Counted from the first letter of the stretch, positions 22,801 through 33,190 are shown. The stretch: DNA of 64,000 nucleotides from Schistosoma mansoni (GCF_000237925.1 NW_017386027.1:434001-498000); one strand, 5' to 3'. A program made the numbers and translations. The notes: a model not told the origin generated them from the letters alone.

Positions 22801-25800
22801 TTTTCCACATAAACTCCAAAATCTAATAGCTTAAACTAATATTGATATGAATTCACTTAGTATTGTTTGTTTGGATCTTCCTATTGATGCTTAGGACTGC
22901 AACTGGTCAGTCTCTTAATGGCCATGTGTGCATACTGTGCGTATTGCCTCGATATTGTCTTAATTCACAAGCATTATAAGCAAAAATGGATAGTGGCTAG
23001 CAGTGGAATCCAGTTTGACGCGCATTTCGTCCTATTTGGGACTCGTCAGCTGGATGTAACTGCATCTCAAAGTTGATGCTTACTTTGGAACTCGAACTCA
23101 GTATCTTTCGCTTCAATGCGCGTCCTGGATTCCACTATCCATCTTTGCTTATAATTTTGATATGATGGTGATAAAGAAAACTGAGTAAAAAAACAATAGC
23201 CGTAATAGTAATGAATTATAGCCGACTTCATTCTATAAGTGTAGGAGTAAAAAAATAAAGGAAAGAGAACAACTAAATAAACAAAATAAACTGCAAAATA
23301 AGACCTTAGTAATGAAAGGGATCCAGCAAAGTGTTTTCCTACACAAAACGGGTTTTAAATCATAGATAATCGAAGCTTTTTGAATGTAAAGTAGGGTAAT
23401 GTGTACATCTCTTGGTATCTTTGACTGAATTTTGTAAAGTTTGCTGAATGATAAGCCTGAGATTGAACTTTCTGTGTCTGCTACATGTTATGGAATTGAT
23501 GATGCAATGGACTTATCCCAAACTTTGTGAAACCATACTGATAGATACTCTCGAATGCGACGAAAAGATGGCGTTGATGAACAACCTTCCTACTTAGTTC
23601 CATAAGAGCAGGTGAACTTGTAAAGTCTCTACAGCTGTACAGCTTTGAAAATGAACTCGTCTAGAGGGGGTTTTAGTCGAATAAATCTTTTTATTTGAAT
23701 AAAGTCAGAACAACTGAGATAAAATACCATAAATTAGTTTTATTTTGTGGTTCCTCAGCTGTTTACAACCATATATGTATGATATGATGTAGGTGGAGTT
23801 TTGTTCTCTGAGCTAAATGGTTTGCTCGTGGAGCTTTCAACGTTCTGAACAATATCATAAGTACATACTTCAGGTAGGAGTAAAGTGTTCGAATTTCTCC
23901 ACATATGACTCACAGCTTGTCACGTCGACCTCGATCTTGATTGGTTATTGTCAACCTTTAACCTGTCATTGTCTACTTTATTTTGTTTGTGTCTCCGATT
24001 GATTTGATTCTACGTCCTATATTGCTCTATAGTTTTTCTGATAGGTTGATAAATTAGATCGATTTCAATGTGTTGATTGCTTATTGACCTGAGTACCAAG
24101 CTTCTAGAAATTCTATGGTCTTTTTAGAATTGACTCTACCCAAGATCTCCACGTTTTTCCAGTCGAATGCATGTCCACAGTTGTCCAAATTCATTGATAT
24201 AAGCGAGGATATGTCATGGCCTTTGATCGATAATTGATTTTTGTGCAGGGGAAGATGAAGAGGGCGTCCCCTTTTAACTATGTAGTGTTCTTCGCAGTTG
24301 GAAAAATTTATTTTCTAGATGATGATCGGTTTTTCTTTTTTCATTTCGTCCCTTGGTTTGCATAGGATTGATTGAAATGATTTTTCTGGTTTATGTGCTT
24401 CATCTATTCCAAACGGCTTCAATAATTTGGTAATTTTTGATGCGTATTTTATATATGGCAGGATGATATGTTTATTGGTTTCTTTACTTTATCTTATTTC
24501 TGATGATGCGTTGGGTTGATATTTTTTTATGAGGTTGATTGGGTAGTCGTTCTTTTGAAAGATAGTCTTTCAGTATTTTTCTTCATTTTTCTGCTCTGTA
24601 AGTGTATTGCAGTGTGTTTCCTCGCCCTCTTGAATAGAGTTTTTACGCAGTTGATTTAGTGGTGTTTTGGGTTGTTGCTACTGTAATTGAGAATTTGATC
24701 TATGTGGATCGTCTTCCGATGTCCTGAGTCTCCAGTATTACTGTGTTGTTTCTGGTAATTAGCACACCCAAGAGTGATAGTTTTTTTGTTTGACTCCGTT
24801 TCCACTGTGAATTTTATGTCATCGAAGACGTTGTTGATCATATTCTAAATCTCTTCCAGCTCGACGATAACGAATGTGTCGACCACATAACAAATCTAAA
24901 TTGTTGGCTTGATCACTGGCAAGACCGTGGTTCCCAGTCTCTGCATCACTGCTTCTGCAATAAGTCCTGATATCGATGATCCCATTAGTGTTCCTTTCGT
25001 TTGTTCGTAGATTTTTATGTTGAACTAGACAATAACAGGCTAAAGGTCGCCTAAAATCGGCGAACAGAACGAAGGATCAGCGACACAACGACAAGACGAC
25101 TTAAACTATTCCGATGCGTCGCAGCCTAGCTGACTAGAGGGATAAGATCAGATTCAGATGATTGAAAGGTATATTCCACAAACAAATAGAAGTACGATCA
25201 ACAAGGAGCGCAAAAGGCGAGCGTATATATATATATATATAGGTCTTTCCAAGTAGGAAATACAGTATACAGGTCAAGATGGGCGCCTATGGCGTGAAAA
25301 CGATACATTCAAATTTCCATAATAAAATTACAAAAACAAGACGTTTACATAGTAATTTCTGGTGATCTAGCATCTTCAACAAACATTGATAATAAAAAAT
25401 AATTCCTAATTACTACTTACCTCGATGAACTATGTTTGCTGGAACAAGAATAGATTGAAAGAAAGCTAGGTTCGGCCAAAGACATGTTATCATTCCATAA
25501 AGTCACTGACTTTTAGTCTGAGTCGTGCTGGCAAATTCAAACTTCCTGGTTGAGGTACGACTAAGAATGCGAATTCATTCACTTTTTTTATCTTCCTCTT
25601 GATCTCGAATTCCAGTATCCCTTCATCCTTACCTTTCAGTCTTGAGTACCTTTAGAGGTATAAGGGCAGTTATTACTTACCAGTTGCCCACACCGTAGAA
25701 GGGTTCTTCTAGAGGTACTTGAAAAAAAATTGGATTAGAAGTGGTCTTAATGACCTGAGAGTGTGACCGCAATGCCCAAGGGACAACTGCTTGAGGTCGG

Positions 25801-28800
25801 TCACAGACGACCTTTTTATGGATCATTTTCGTGTTACCTCCGTGCTTGTTTGGACCTTAACGCCAGAGACAGATATCCATGGGATAAGGCGAGGTGTGCA
25901 TTTTTAGGGTCGACCTTTTCTAACCCCACCCCTCCTTGTGGGAAGGCAGCATCGCTGTTATGCTGGTTGTCTGAAGGAAACACCTTACTGCTGTCACACC
26001 TCTGTACAGTCAGCAGTACGACTTCGCCTTCGGACCTTGGGTTTGCTGCTTTTAGTCTCACCGCTCTTCAACCGACCTGTCTGGCATGGTAGGACCTTGA
26101 GGAACGATTGTTCCAGCCAGTATAGCTCGATTGGTTCATCACGATAGGCAAGCCCGACCACCACGTCAATGTGGCAGCAACGGTCGGGTATCCTTACCTT
26201 TCCATCTTATCGTTTTAAATCATAACCTCAATGCTTATTGTTTCTCATCGCATCTACTGATACATTCTTCTTCTCTCTTTGTCTATACATCATATTGATT
26301 TTATCTTATTATTTTAATATAAAGTGACAAATTGAACTGATAAACTTTATAGTTGAAATCATGAGTCAATTGAAGCTAGACCACTATAGAAAACCTGGAA
26401 GCATTGGACGGCCGTTTCGTCCTAGTGTGGGACTCCTCAGCAATGCCAATCCACTATCCTGCCTCGGGGGATTCGAACCCAGGACCTATCAGTCTCGCGC
26501 GTTAGCGCTTAACCACCGGACCACTGAGCCGGGATTCCATTGTGGTAATGTCTAACTTCAACCAATCCGCGAAGTTTAGTAACCGTTCACCAATTGTTTT
26601 CAGATAGTTGATATCTCACAACAGATCTGGATCGTGGATGCGCGCTGCTGAGGAGTCCCACATTAGGACAAAACAGCCGTCCAGTGCTTCTAGGTTTTCC
26701 ATAGTGGTCTAACTTCAATTGACTCATGATTTGAACAATGAACAAAGTGAATAGGTTTCATTATTTACTTTATACATCTTATCTAATCTCTATCATATCT
26801 TTGTTTTTGTATTTTGTTCTTTCTAGATAAACAATCTAACAAATCCAAATAAAAAAATGAGTAAATCAGATACATCCGAATTAGGTATTATCTATTTAAC
26901 TGATACACCAGATCATATTTATAAAAAAATCAAACGTGCTGAAACTGATTCTATTCGTAAAATTAATTATGATCATGAAAAACGTCCAGGCGTATCAAAT
27001 TTATTAAGAATTCTATCTGCTATTCAGGTAATGTTGAAGTATTATTATTAATTATCAGAAGGGGTTTTGTGGAGATTTAGTATTATTCATAGTTGAAAGC
27101 GTGAGTCAATTGGAGCTAGACTACTATGGAAAACCTGGAAACACTGGACGGCCGTTTCGTCCTATCATGGGACTCCTCAGCAGTGCGCATTCACGACCTC
27201 ATCTCGCGACCTACCCAGGACCTACCAGTCTCGAGCCAGAGCCCTTAACCGATAGATCACTGAGCTGGCATCCAACGGTGTTAATGCCTAACTTCAACTG
27301 ATCCACGAAGTTGAGCAACCATTCACCAATTGTCTTCAGTAAGTTCCTATCTCACGACAGACGTGGTTTGAACTCCACTGGTCACTGCTTCTCACTAGAG
27401 CTCCTGAATGTACTTTTCAACTATTAAAAAGTATTATTATTATTCATGCTTGAGCTTAAGCTAAGTCGATTTCTCGGTAACGAACGAAGGACAATGACAC
27501 AGTGACACGATAAGCTAATCTAATCCGTTGTCCTAGGCCCCACTAACTAGAGATAGAAGTCCAAGACGAAGTAGGGGAAATATATTCCGTAAGCAGCCGA
27601 GTGCAAGCAAATCATAAGGGGAAAAACTCAAACGTATATATACAGCGATAAATTGTCCTTGGGCAGCATTACAAAACAGCACACTCAACGATACAACGGA
27701 CCAATAGCATTTAAGATATTTTACAAGTGAGAAATACGACTTGAAGGTGAAAAGAGCGCCTTTGGCGCGAAAACAAGGAAGTTCAAATTTTCGAAATAAA
27801 ATCACAAGATTAAGCCATTTACGAAGTAAGTTCTGGGGATTTGACATCTCCAACATATCATAAGTCAATTGAAGTTAGACCACTATGGAAAACTTGGAAG
27901 CACTGAACAGTTTTGTCCTATTGTGTGGGACTCCTCAACAGTGCTTACCCACGATCCGACCTTGCGAGATTCGAATTAAGGACCTATCGTTCTCGCTCAC
28001 GAACGCTCAACTTATAGACCACTGAACTTGCTAGCATCCAACAGTGTTAATGTATTTGTAAACTGTTAGGTTTCTCAGTCTTTTACAGTTACTGAATAAT
28101 AATCATGATAAAGTTAACGTCATATTTGGCCGATCGTGATTGTATATCACTTGAAACGATAATGCATTAATATTTTCGCACTTAATAATAAAATAGAGAA
28201 GAAAATCACAATTCAAGTGCTTGACATATCATTGATTAGTAGAATTTATTATATATTTGAACACATAAATATTGCTACAAAGGGGCAACAGATATATATG
28301 CGCAACATAAATCTCATTTGGTTTGTATGGGGGCTGTGATACTACCCGGATGCCCAAACTCTGAAGCACGTGGTTTTCTTAGGGAGCCACACCCGGAGCC
28401 TTTGACGTAAAGATCTGATCTAGAATGCTTTGGAGCATCGTGAGGAGATGCAGTCCCATTGTAGCTGGTGTTCAACGATAGGTTCATACGCCATTTGTTC
28501 CTTCAGGATCCTGGAGCCCATGTGCAACATTGGTTTGGAATCAGGGTTTTCCAGCTCCCCTAGGTGGACTTTCCGTGTCCACCAACCCGGTTAGACCGCT
28601 GGACATTCGCTTTTCGTCCTGTCAATTTCGTAAACAACACCCCGCCACTGTGATAAGTCAGTGAGTATTATTTACTTATTTATTTAAACACATACATATT
28701 GGTACAAAGGGGCACCAGATACATATGCGCCGCACAAAACAATGAGAATGGGAAGAGAAAGGGGGAAGATGCATATATACAAAAGAAAAAAAATAGGATA

Positions 28801-30219
28801 TAAAAAAAGAGAAGAGTAATGATGGAGGAAACTGGAATGTAAAACTGGAAGACTCTTTCAGTTAGGAAAGTTATAACCACTCTTTATGAAGAAAGTAAAA
28901 GAAGGTTACAGCAGTATCGCCACTGGCTTCTATTCTGAGCCACATCTGACAACGTCTCTAGCCACTGTGTTGCACCATCTCTCGGACCCCAGCCAGGGAG
29001 TCGTGAAGGACCAACAGAAGCTAGCCCTTTGCAGCTTTCTTTCATACTACGACACCATGTCATACACTGACCACCTCTCCGCTTTTTCCAACCAGTCCCA
29101 GCGTCGGCAACTAGTATTCGAATGGAAGGAAATCAACTATTTCAAAAAAATTAATTATATGCTTATGAGAAAATGACTGCATATATCGTCTATATAATTA
29201 GGGAGACAAGGCGCGTAGTTCGTTATTCTCATTTTCTTCATTGGTAAACATCATTAGTGGTGTAAGAATTGAGATGCTTCTCGGTAACTCAAAGTAGACG
29301 ATCGCTCTAAATGTCTTGTTCATAAGGTATTGGAGCAACATTAAATGATGCATTATCATGGTAGAGCAGGTGTCATAAGTACGTTCATACGCCGTTCGTT
29401 TTTAAAGGTTATAAGGCCTATATGAAACTTTTTTTTACTAACGTTGCCCAATTTTATTATCTCAATCGTTCCTGTTCACTGATATGGTTTAAGCTCCAAC
29501 ATCTGTTTTCGTGCTCTAATGTATCCGTGCTACGAGAAGGGGCTGTTTACATGCGGTCGTATAAGGCTGTTCATAAAGTAAGAATAACTCCCCCCCCATC
29601 GTCTTAGTTCTGAATGTATCTAAAAAGCTTATTTTTTATTCAAGACAATGATTTTAGGAAATATATGAACAGAGTTCTACTTGTACATCCTTTATCCTTG
29701 TCTGGAAGTTGGCATTTTTTATTCTTGTGGAGATTGTTGAGTTTCGATCACGAATTGATGAATGCTAGTTCACCATAGTAAACCTGGAAGTACTGGACGA
29801 CCGTTTCATTCTAGCATGGGAATCCTCAACAGTGCTCGTCCACAACCCTTTTTTATTCTATTAATTAACTTACTTATATACATTTAAGTAGTGTTAAATA
29901 ACCACTAAAGATTTTGTGATTTTTTTTTGTTATTAAGGGTCGTGAGATTGAAGAAATTCTATCTACAGTAGCTAATGAATGGAGTAAAGAAGATTTGAAA
30001 TCTAAAGTATCAGATGCACTTATTCAAGAATTTGATCCAATTCAGAAACGACTACATCATCTTATGAATACAGAAGAAGGTCAATCTACTATAGTTAACT
30101 GTTTATCACATGGTTCAAAGCAAGCTAATCAATTGGCCACAAAACGTTTAGATCTAATTTATTCTGCCATTGGTTGTAAGATACCAGTTTGTAAAAGTTA
30201 TTCTTCATCACACAACTAG
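19438..30219 (+). CDS. WARS2: Mitochondrial tryptophan--tRNA ligase (4 exons)
   Basis: Class I aminoacyl-tRNA synthetase that charges mitochondrial tRNA-Trp. Exons 19438-19863, 22472-22777, 26827-27027 and 29938-30219 join in phase 0 with GT/AG at every intron, giving 404 residues; the human protein has 360. Residues 1-40 contain no acidic residue and many R/L, as in a matrix-targeting peptide. The ATP-site motif [12 protein letters not shown] covers 45-56 (HLGN is the HIGH equivalent). WILS ... QWREK aligns residue for residue with human WARS2 across the exon 1/2 junction. VPVGADQ is at 201-207 and KMSKS at 254-258. An Asn/Ser-rich insertion (about 153-178) is longer than in human. The C-terminus keeps the helical anticodon-binding end ([13 protein letters not shown]). 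Introns of 2.6, 4.0 and 2.9 kb are filled with retroelements. The frame looks intact. Confidence 0.95.
19864..21110. other. WARS2 intron 1, 5' part, unassigned
   Basis: No repeat family recognised. The open frame continuing past the exon 1 donor is intronic read-through. Confidence 0.5.
21117..21628 (-). mobile_element. SINE-A copy in WARS2 intron 1
   Basis: Near full length, antisense to the gene, ending at the CCAGGGCATTTGGGG 5' block. It is very close to the + copy at 22012-22330: their shadow translations agree over about 90 residues with few changes. This is a long inverted repeat within one intron. Confidence 0.9.
21680..22011. other. Spacer between inverted SINE-A copies
   Basis: AT-rich. 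It would form the loop of a hairpin made by the flanking SINE-A copies. Confidence 0.4.
22012..22330 (+). mobile_element. SINE-A copy, 5'-truncated, WARS2 intron 1
   Basis: Begins at the GTGGACACGGAAAGTCCACC block and runs to the TATTTATGTG tail. It ends 141 bp before exon 2 and belongs to the same subfamily as 21117-21628. Confidence 0.9.
22472..22777 (+). CDS. WARS2: WARS2 exon 2
   Basis: 102 codons ([11 protein letters not shown] ... LIFNAPK). The acceptor is tttttgttacag and the donor gtaagt. It encodes the Asn-rich insertion, [14 protein letters not shown] and [16 protein letters not shown]. Confidence 0.95.
22851..23156 (-). mobile_element. Sm-alpha-like SINE with 5' inversion
   Basis: Flanked by the 9-bp direct repeat ttgatatga (22842-22850 and 23157-23165). 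On minus, 23112 to 22851 reads box-B-like 'gagttcgagttcc', hammerhead (about 23000-23064) and tail block. The rest, 23113-23156, is the region at and after the ribozyme cut site but on the plus strand, which is a 5' inversion as in twin-primed LINE inserts. Main ribozyme: CTGACGAG, GTCC/GGAC stem II, GAAA, GTC, and matching stem I words (atccag/ctggat), but with 'aaa' between GTC and stem I. Confidence 0.8.
23000..23064 (-). ncRNA. Hammerhead ribozyme, Sm-alpha-like
   Basis: Core elements CTGACGA, GAAA and GTC are in order. Stem II is GTCC/GGAC. Stem I can form from 'gcagttacatccag' with 'ctggattccactgc'. An AAA after the cleavage triplet, shared with the other copies here, may weaken or abolish cleavage. 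Antisense to WARS2. Confidence 0.6.
23166..23754. other. WARS2 intron 2, unassigned
   Basis: No repeat or gene recognised. Confidence 0.35.
23755..25027 (-). mobile_element. Penelope-like element fossil (RT + GIY-YIG end)
   Basis: Lies antisense within WARS2 intron 2. In minus-strand order it shows a reverse transcriptase part at about 25.02-24.66 kb ([20 protein letters not shown], the family's 'MGSPLSP' block; then [10 protein letters not shown] and [12 protein letters not shown]). The linker [18 protein letters not shown] follows at about 24.7 kb. The C-terminal stretch typical of GIY-YIG Penelope ORFs ([16 protein letters not shown]) lies near 24.15 kb. The terminal block with a hammerhead-like motif is at 23.76-23.96 kb. 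The element is 5'-truncated and its frame is broken. An older, inactive copy. Confidence 0.8.
25028..25400 (-). repeat. Family F LTR-like fossil
   Basis: On minus it starts TGTTGAAGATGCTAGATCACC, carries a TATA-like AT run and ends near 'gtgtcgctgatccttcg'. Relatives are at 27475-27860 and 55320-55700. Its size (about 370 bp) and TG start suggest a solo LTR. It abuts the truncated Penelope-like copy. Confidence 0.45.
25500..26205 (+). repeat. Family G dispersed repeat
   Basis: Shares long blocks with 43516-43975 on minus: 'gggacaactgcttga', 'agggtcgaccttttct', 'gaaggcagcatcgctg', 'cagtcagcagtacgactt'. It ends with a box-A-like 'tatagctcgattggttcatc' near 26120. No coding domain recognised; class unknown. 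Confidence 0.55.
26352..26633 (-). mobile_element. HH-SINE copy in WARS2 intron 2
   Basis: Minus copy with leader, tRNA-like head (box A at about 26520, box B gggttcgaatcc at about 26473), intact-core hammerhead and early tail. It meets the + copy at 26634 head to head, so the two form a long inverted repeat. Confidence 0.9.
26401..26446 (-). ncRNA. Hammerhead ribozyme R1 (intact core)
   Basis: On minus: stem I GCATTG/CAATGC, core CTGAGGA, stem II GTCC/GGAC, GAAA, minimal stem III CGGCCG, cleavage triplet GTC. Compared with the family norm GCACTG/CAGTGC, one stem I pair has changed on both sides, so pairing is kept. Antisense to WARS2. Confidence 0.8.
26634..26735 (+). mobile_element. HH-SINE partial copy
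   Basis: Starts in the head-ribozyme linker and ends in the early tail. The ribozyme lacks the GAAA element (reads caaaaca). Sense to WARS2; 91 bp before exon 3. Confidence 0.85.
26827..27027 (+). CDS. WARS2: WARS2 exon 3
   Basis: 67 codons from [15 protein letters not shown] to RILSAIQ. The acceptor is ttctttctag and the donor gtaatg. It carries the KMSKS loop. HH-SINE copies in opposite orientation lie within 92 bp upstream and 24 bp downstream. Confidence 0.95.
27051..27428 (-). mobile_element. Full-length HH-SINE with target duplication
   Basis: 378 bp between direct repeats aagtattattatta (27037-27050 and 27429-27442). The repeat is simple in sequence but matches 14/14. The copy has leader, tRNA-like head, hammerhead and a tail ending aaaaccccttctgataatt on minus. 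Best local estimate of the family's length. Confidence 0.88.
27141..27186 (-). ncRNA. Hammerhead ribozyme R2 (intact core)
   Basis: On minus: GCACTG, CTGAGGA, GTCC with loop CATGATA and GGAC, GAAA, CGGCCG, GTC, CAGTG. Five of six stem I pairs hold. Antisense to WARS2 intron 3. Confidence 0.8.
27475..27860 (-). repeat. Family F LTR-like fossil
   Basis: Follows the 25.03-25.40 and 55.32-55.70 kb copies block by block (TG start near 27858, an AT-rich promoter-like middle, 'tatattccgtaagcagcc'). Probable solo LTR. Confidence 0.45.
27862..28060 (-). mobile_element. HH-SINE copy, diverged
   Basis: Head, decayed hammerhead (ttgaggag; GAAA lost) and partial leader. Antisense in WARS2 intron 3. Confidence 0.8.
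28061..28252. other. WARS2 intron 3, unassigned
   Basis: AT-rich, with no recognised repeat. Confidence 0.35.
28253..28670 (-). mobile_element. SINE-A copy, interrupted by LINE-R
   Basis: Runs from the tail at 28253 to 'aagtcagtgagta', where the LINE-R tail starts. The remaining 5' part of SINE-A is not found beyond the LINE. Confidence 0.85.
28671..29112 (-). mobile_element. LINE-R 3' end, 5'-truncated
   Basis: RTE-like 3' portion: the ORF end on minus (SGTGWKK-like ... [12 protein letters not shown] ... LETLSDMA), then a pyrimidine-rich 3'UTR and a TTTAAATAAATAA tail. The 3'UTR is identical over about 200 bp to the + copy at 34.26-34.46 kb, so both are young. Lies in WARS2 intron 3, antisense. 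Confidence 0.9.
29300..29585 (-). mobile_element. Very old SINE-A copy
   Basis: Keeps SINE-A word order at low identity: 'catggtagagcaggtg', 'gttcatacgcc', 'gctacgagaagg'. Much older than its neighbours. Confidence 0.5.
29765..29850 (-). mobile_element. HH-SINE fragment
   Basis: Ribozyme region with stem I GCACTG side and GTC present, but core and stem II altered. Lies about 90 bp before WARS2 exon 4. Confidence 0.7.
29938..30219 (+). CDS. WARS2: WARS2 exon 4 and stop
   Basis: 93 codons plus TAG. The acceptor is tgttattaag. [15 protein letters not shown] ... [15 protein letters not shown] matches the family's C-terminal helical domain. No AATAAA lies close downstream, so the 3' end is not placed. 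Confidence 0.92.
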   Translation, partial: GREIEEILSTVANEWSKEDLKSKVSDALIQEFDPIQKRLHHLMNTEEGQSTIVNCLSHGSKQANQLATKRLDLIYSAIGCKIPVCKSYSSSHN

Positions 30220-30650
30220 AATTGTAGCAGACCCTACTGAATCTTCTTTCATGTACATTGGTTACAATACTTTTTATACATACAATATCTACCTACCTTC
30301 TGATTTCTTTTTTCTTTTGAATCATTATGCAATTGCTCGAAGAAGTGTTGATGAATGCTGTGTTAGAGGTGTGCGTGCGATAGACACAAACATGATATTA
30401 TATCGGCCATGTACTTTAACTTTACAACCAGCTTCAAACCTTGAATTTTCTGCTATTGTTTTACCACTCTTCAAACAAACTATCAAGAATATTGGGATGT
30501 AATGCTGTGTTTTACATCTCAGATCGTTCGATTGCGTCTTCACGATAAGTAGGTCCGATTACTCTGTTAAGGTGATAGCTACAGCTGGATTAATGGATGT
30601 ATCATTTTTCTGCCTTATGGCAAAAAAGATGGTTTGTGGAGCATCTATTA
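30220..30650. other. WARS2 downstream flank
   Basis: Likely holds the 3'UTR. No clear polyadenylation signal and no second gene. Confidence 0.4.
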
Positions 30651-31116
30651 TCCCCCGAACGCCATAGTACAACCATGAGTGCAGAGAGTCCGGCTCTCCC
30701 TCTCGAAATGCTATCTCATAGCCATGTGCATACAACTACCACCAGGGAAGTCCTACTCACTGCCTTCTCGCAGTGTGGGTGTTGTTTACGAAATTAAGAC
30801 GAAAAGTGAATATCCGGTGCTTTAACTGGGTTGGTGGATATGGAGGGTCCACCTAGGGGAGTTGGAAAACCCTGATTTCAAACCAATGATTTGCATGAGC
30901 TCCAGAATCCTAAGGTAACAAATGAAGTATGAACCTATTTTTAGTCACCGTCTATCATGGGACTGCATCTCCTTGCGTTGCTCCATTCCCTTGTTGATTA
31001 TACCTTTAGGTCATAGGTTCGGGATATGGCCTACTAAGAAAACCATTTGCTTTGGTTCGGGAACCTGGACAGCATCTAAGTCCTGACATATATCGAATGA
31101 TTTATGTGTTGTATGA
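30651..31116 (+). mobile_element. SINE-A copy, near full length
   Basis: Runs from the CCCCGAACGCC 5' end to 'gatttatgtgttgtatg'. The last tail part is lost. Confidence 0.85.
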
Positions 31117-31302
31117 AACAAGACTTCACCCATAACCCTTAGTAAAAACCCACTAATGAGACTAAATAGTTCGAAAACGTCGTCTAATTTGGACCAGTTG
31201 AAAGGCTTTATCAAGACTAAATCTTACATCTTCAGTGTTTGTCTGTGTGAAATAGTTGTATTAGTGCAGAAATTCTCAACTACCATGACCTTGACTTTAA
31301 TT

Positions 31303-31710
31303 CATATATATTGCTTGTTTGGATCTTCTCATTGATATTTAGGACTGCAATTGATCACTGCTAGCCATCATTTATCTCTGCTTATAATGCTTCTGACTTA
31401 CTGGTAATATTGAGGCAGTCCACACAGGATGCACATATGCCAATAAGAGACTGGTCAATTGCAGTCCTAAACATCAATAGGAAGATTCAAACAAACAATA
31501 CAAAAATGAATTAAATTTTACCTCATTACACAAGTTAGTGGTTAATTCAACTCAGTAGCTAAGTGAATAAAACAATGGTGTTTCAAGGAAACAATACTGG
31601 GTTCGAGTCTCTCAATGAATATCACCTCAAATGCAGCTATAGTTTGTTGACAAGTCATCATCATGATAGTTCTTCCTTTTAGCAATCATCCATCTCTGCT
31701 TAAAAAGCAT
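31303..31710 (+). mobile_element. Sm-alpha-like copies, inverted fragment plus long copy
   Basis: 31303-31358 is a minus fragment. 31360-31710 is a plus copy with tail block, tRNA-like head ('cagtagctaagtgaataaaa'), box B 'gggttcgagtctc' (about 31600) and a decayed ribozyme region. Confidence 0.7.
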
Positions 31711-31744
31711 TATGATCTTGGCTAAAAAATTCTAACTTCATTAA

Positions 31745-32087
31745 ACATTCAATGACTGACTTCTGGAAGTAAATCCAGGAGTTCTAGTTAGATAGGAACT
31801 CACTGAAGACAATTGGTGAAATGGTTGCTCAACTTCGTGGATTGGTTGAAGTTAGACATTAACACCGTTGGATGCCGGCTCAGTGGTCTATCGGTTAAGT
31901 GCTCTGGCGCGAAACTGGTAGGTCCTGGGTTTGAATCTCGCGAGGCGAGATCATGGATCATGAGAAGTTCCACAACAGGACGAAACGGCTGTCCAGTCCT
32001 TCCAGGTTTTCCATAATGGTCTAGCTTCAATTGACTCATGATCTTAACTAGGAAAATACTGAAATCTACACAAAACCCCTTCTGATT
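31745..32087 (+). mobile_element. HH-SINE copy, nearly full
   Basis: Leader, box A 'ggctcagtggtctatcgg' (about 31877), box B 'gggtttgaatctc', a hammerhead with its 5' core lost but GAAA and GTC kept, and a tail ending acccct/tctgatt. Confidence 0.85.
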
Positions 32088-32634
32088 ATTCAATATTGTT
32101 TTCCTTTTATATTACGTAATATATAGAGTATAGGTGAATAATTGTTTCTTTTTTATTACCATTTGTACTATTAAGATATAATGAATCAATAAATTCATAC
32201 TCATCTGATCCTAATCAATATCATGAATAACATCCACCCCCCCTTTCTGAAAATAAATTATATTGCACCCTATAATTTATCTAATTTTGTATTTGGCTAC
32301 AGAAAATTTAGTATCCAGCATCAATTCATAGTTTAATTTAACCATATACGTTATCAATTATCAGAAGGGGTTTTGTGGAAATTTAGTATTTATCATAGTT
32401 GAAAACATGTGTCTCATCAAGGAAATATACCACTTTCGTTTTTAAATGGCGCGTGAGGCCGATTATTTTGTTGGGAGGTATTTGTAAACTGAAATTTTAG
32501 TTATTACCAGTAAAATTTGTGATTGGAACAAATGTCTAAATGGATACATGGGAGGCCCTATATCTAGCTACTATTTAAGTCAAAGGTTGAATGTTATCTA
32601 TTTATTTATGCCGACAGCTCTCATATTTAATTAA
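32088..32634. other. AT-rich; HH-SINE tail fragment at 32360-32412
   Basis: Apart from a minus HH-SINE tail (tcagaaggggttttgtgg) nothing is recognised before the gap. Confidence 0.5.
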
Positions 32635-32834
32635 NNNNNNNNNNNNNNNNNNNNNNNNNNNNNNNNNNNNNNNNNNNNNNNNNNNNNNNNNNNNNNNNNN
32701 NNNNNNNNNNNNNNNNNNNNNNNNNNNNNNNNNNNNNNNNNNNNNNNNNNNNNNNNNNNNNNNNNNNNNNNNNNNNNNNNNNNNNNNNNNNNNNNNNNNN
32801 NNNNNNNNNNNNNNNNNNNNNNNNNNNNNNNNNN
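32635..32834. other. Assembly gap (200 N)
   Basis: Exactly 200 N. The right edge (32835-32863) is the tail of a plus HH-SINE copy, so missing HH-SINE sequence probably lies in the gap. Confidence 0.97.
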
Positions 32835-33025
32835 TTCAATTGACTCACGCTTTCAACTATGATATATACATTATCAGTTTATTAATCTATTTAGCTATCT
32901 AATAGATTATGTAGTTCAAGGTCATTTTGAAGGTAAATAAACAATCATGAGAGATATACACAATATAGACCCTTATTGTATAGCTTATTATTATTATTTC
33001 AAGAATTCATTTTTCTTCATTTTAT

Positions 33026-33190
33026 AGTTGAATTCATGAATCAATTGAAGATAGACCACCATGGAAAGCCTGAAAGTACTGGGCGGCCGTTTCGTCCCAT
33101 TGTGAGACTTTTCAGCAGTGCGTATCCACGATCTCGACTAGCAAGATTCGAACCTAGGACCTATCAGTCTCGCGCACGAGCGCTTAACAA
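33026..33190 (-). mobile_element. HH-SINE partial copy
   Basis: Ribozyme and part of the tRNA-like head (box B aacctaggacc side). The cleavage triplet is altered (GCC) and the core is damaged. Confidence 0.8.
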
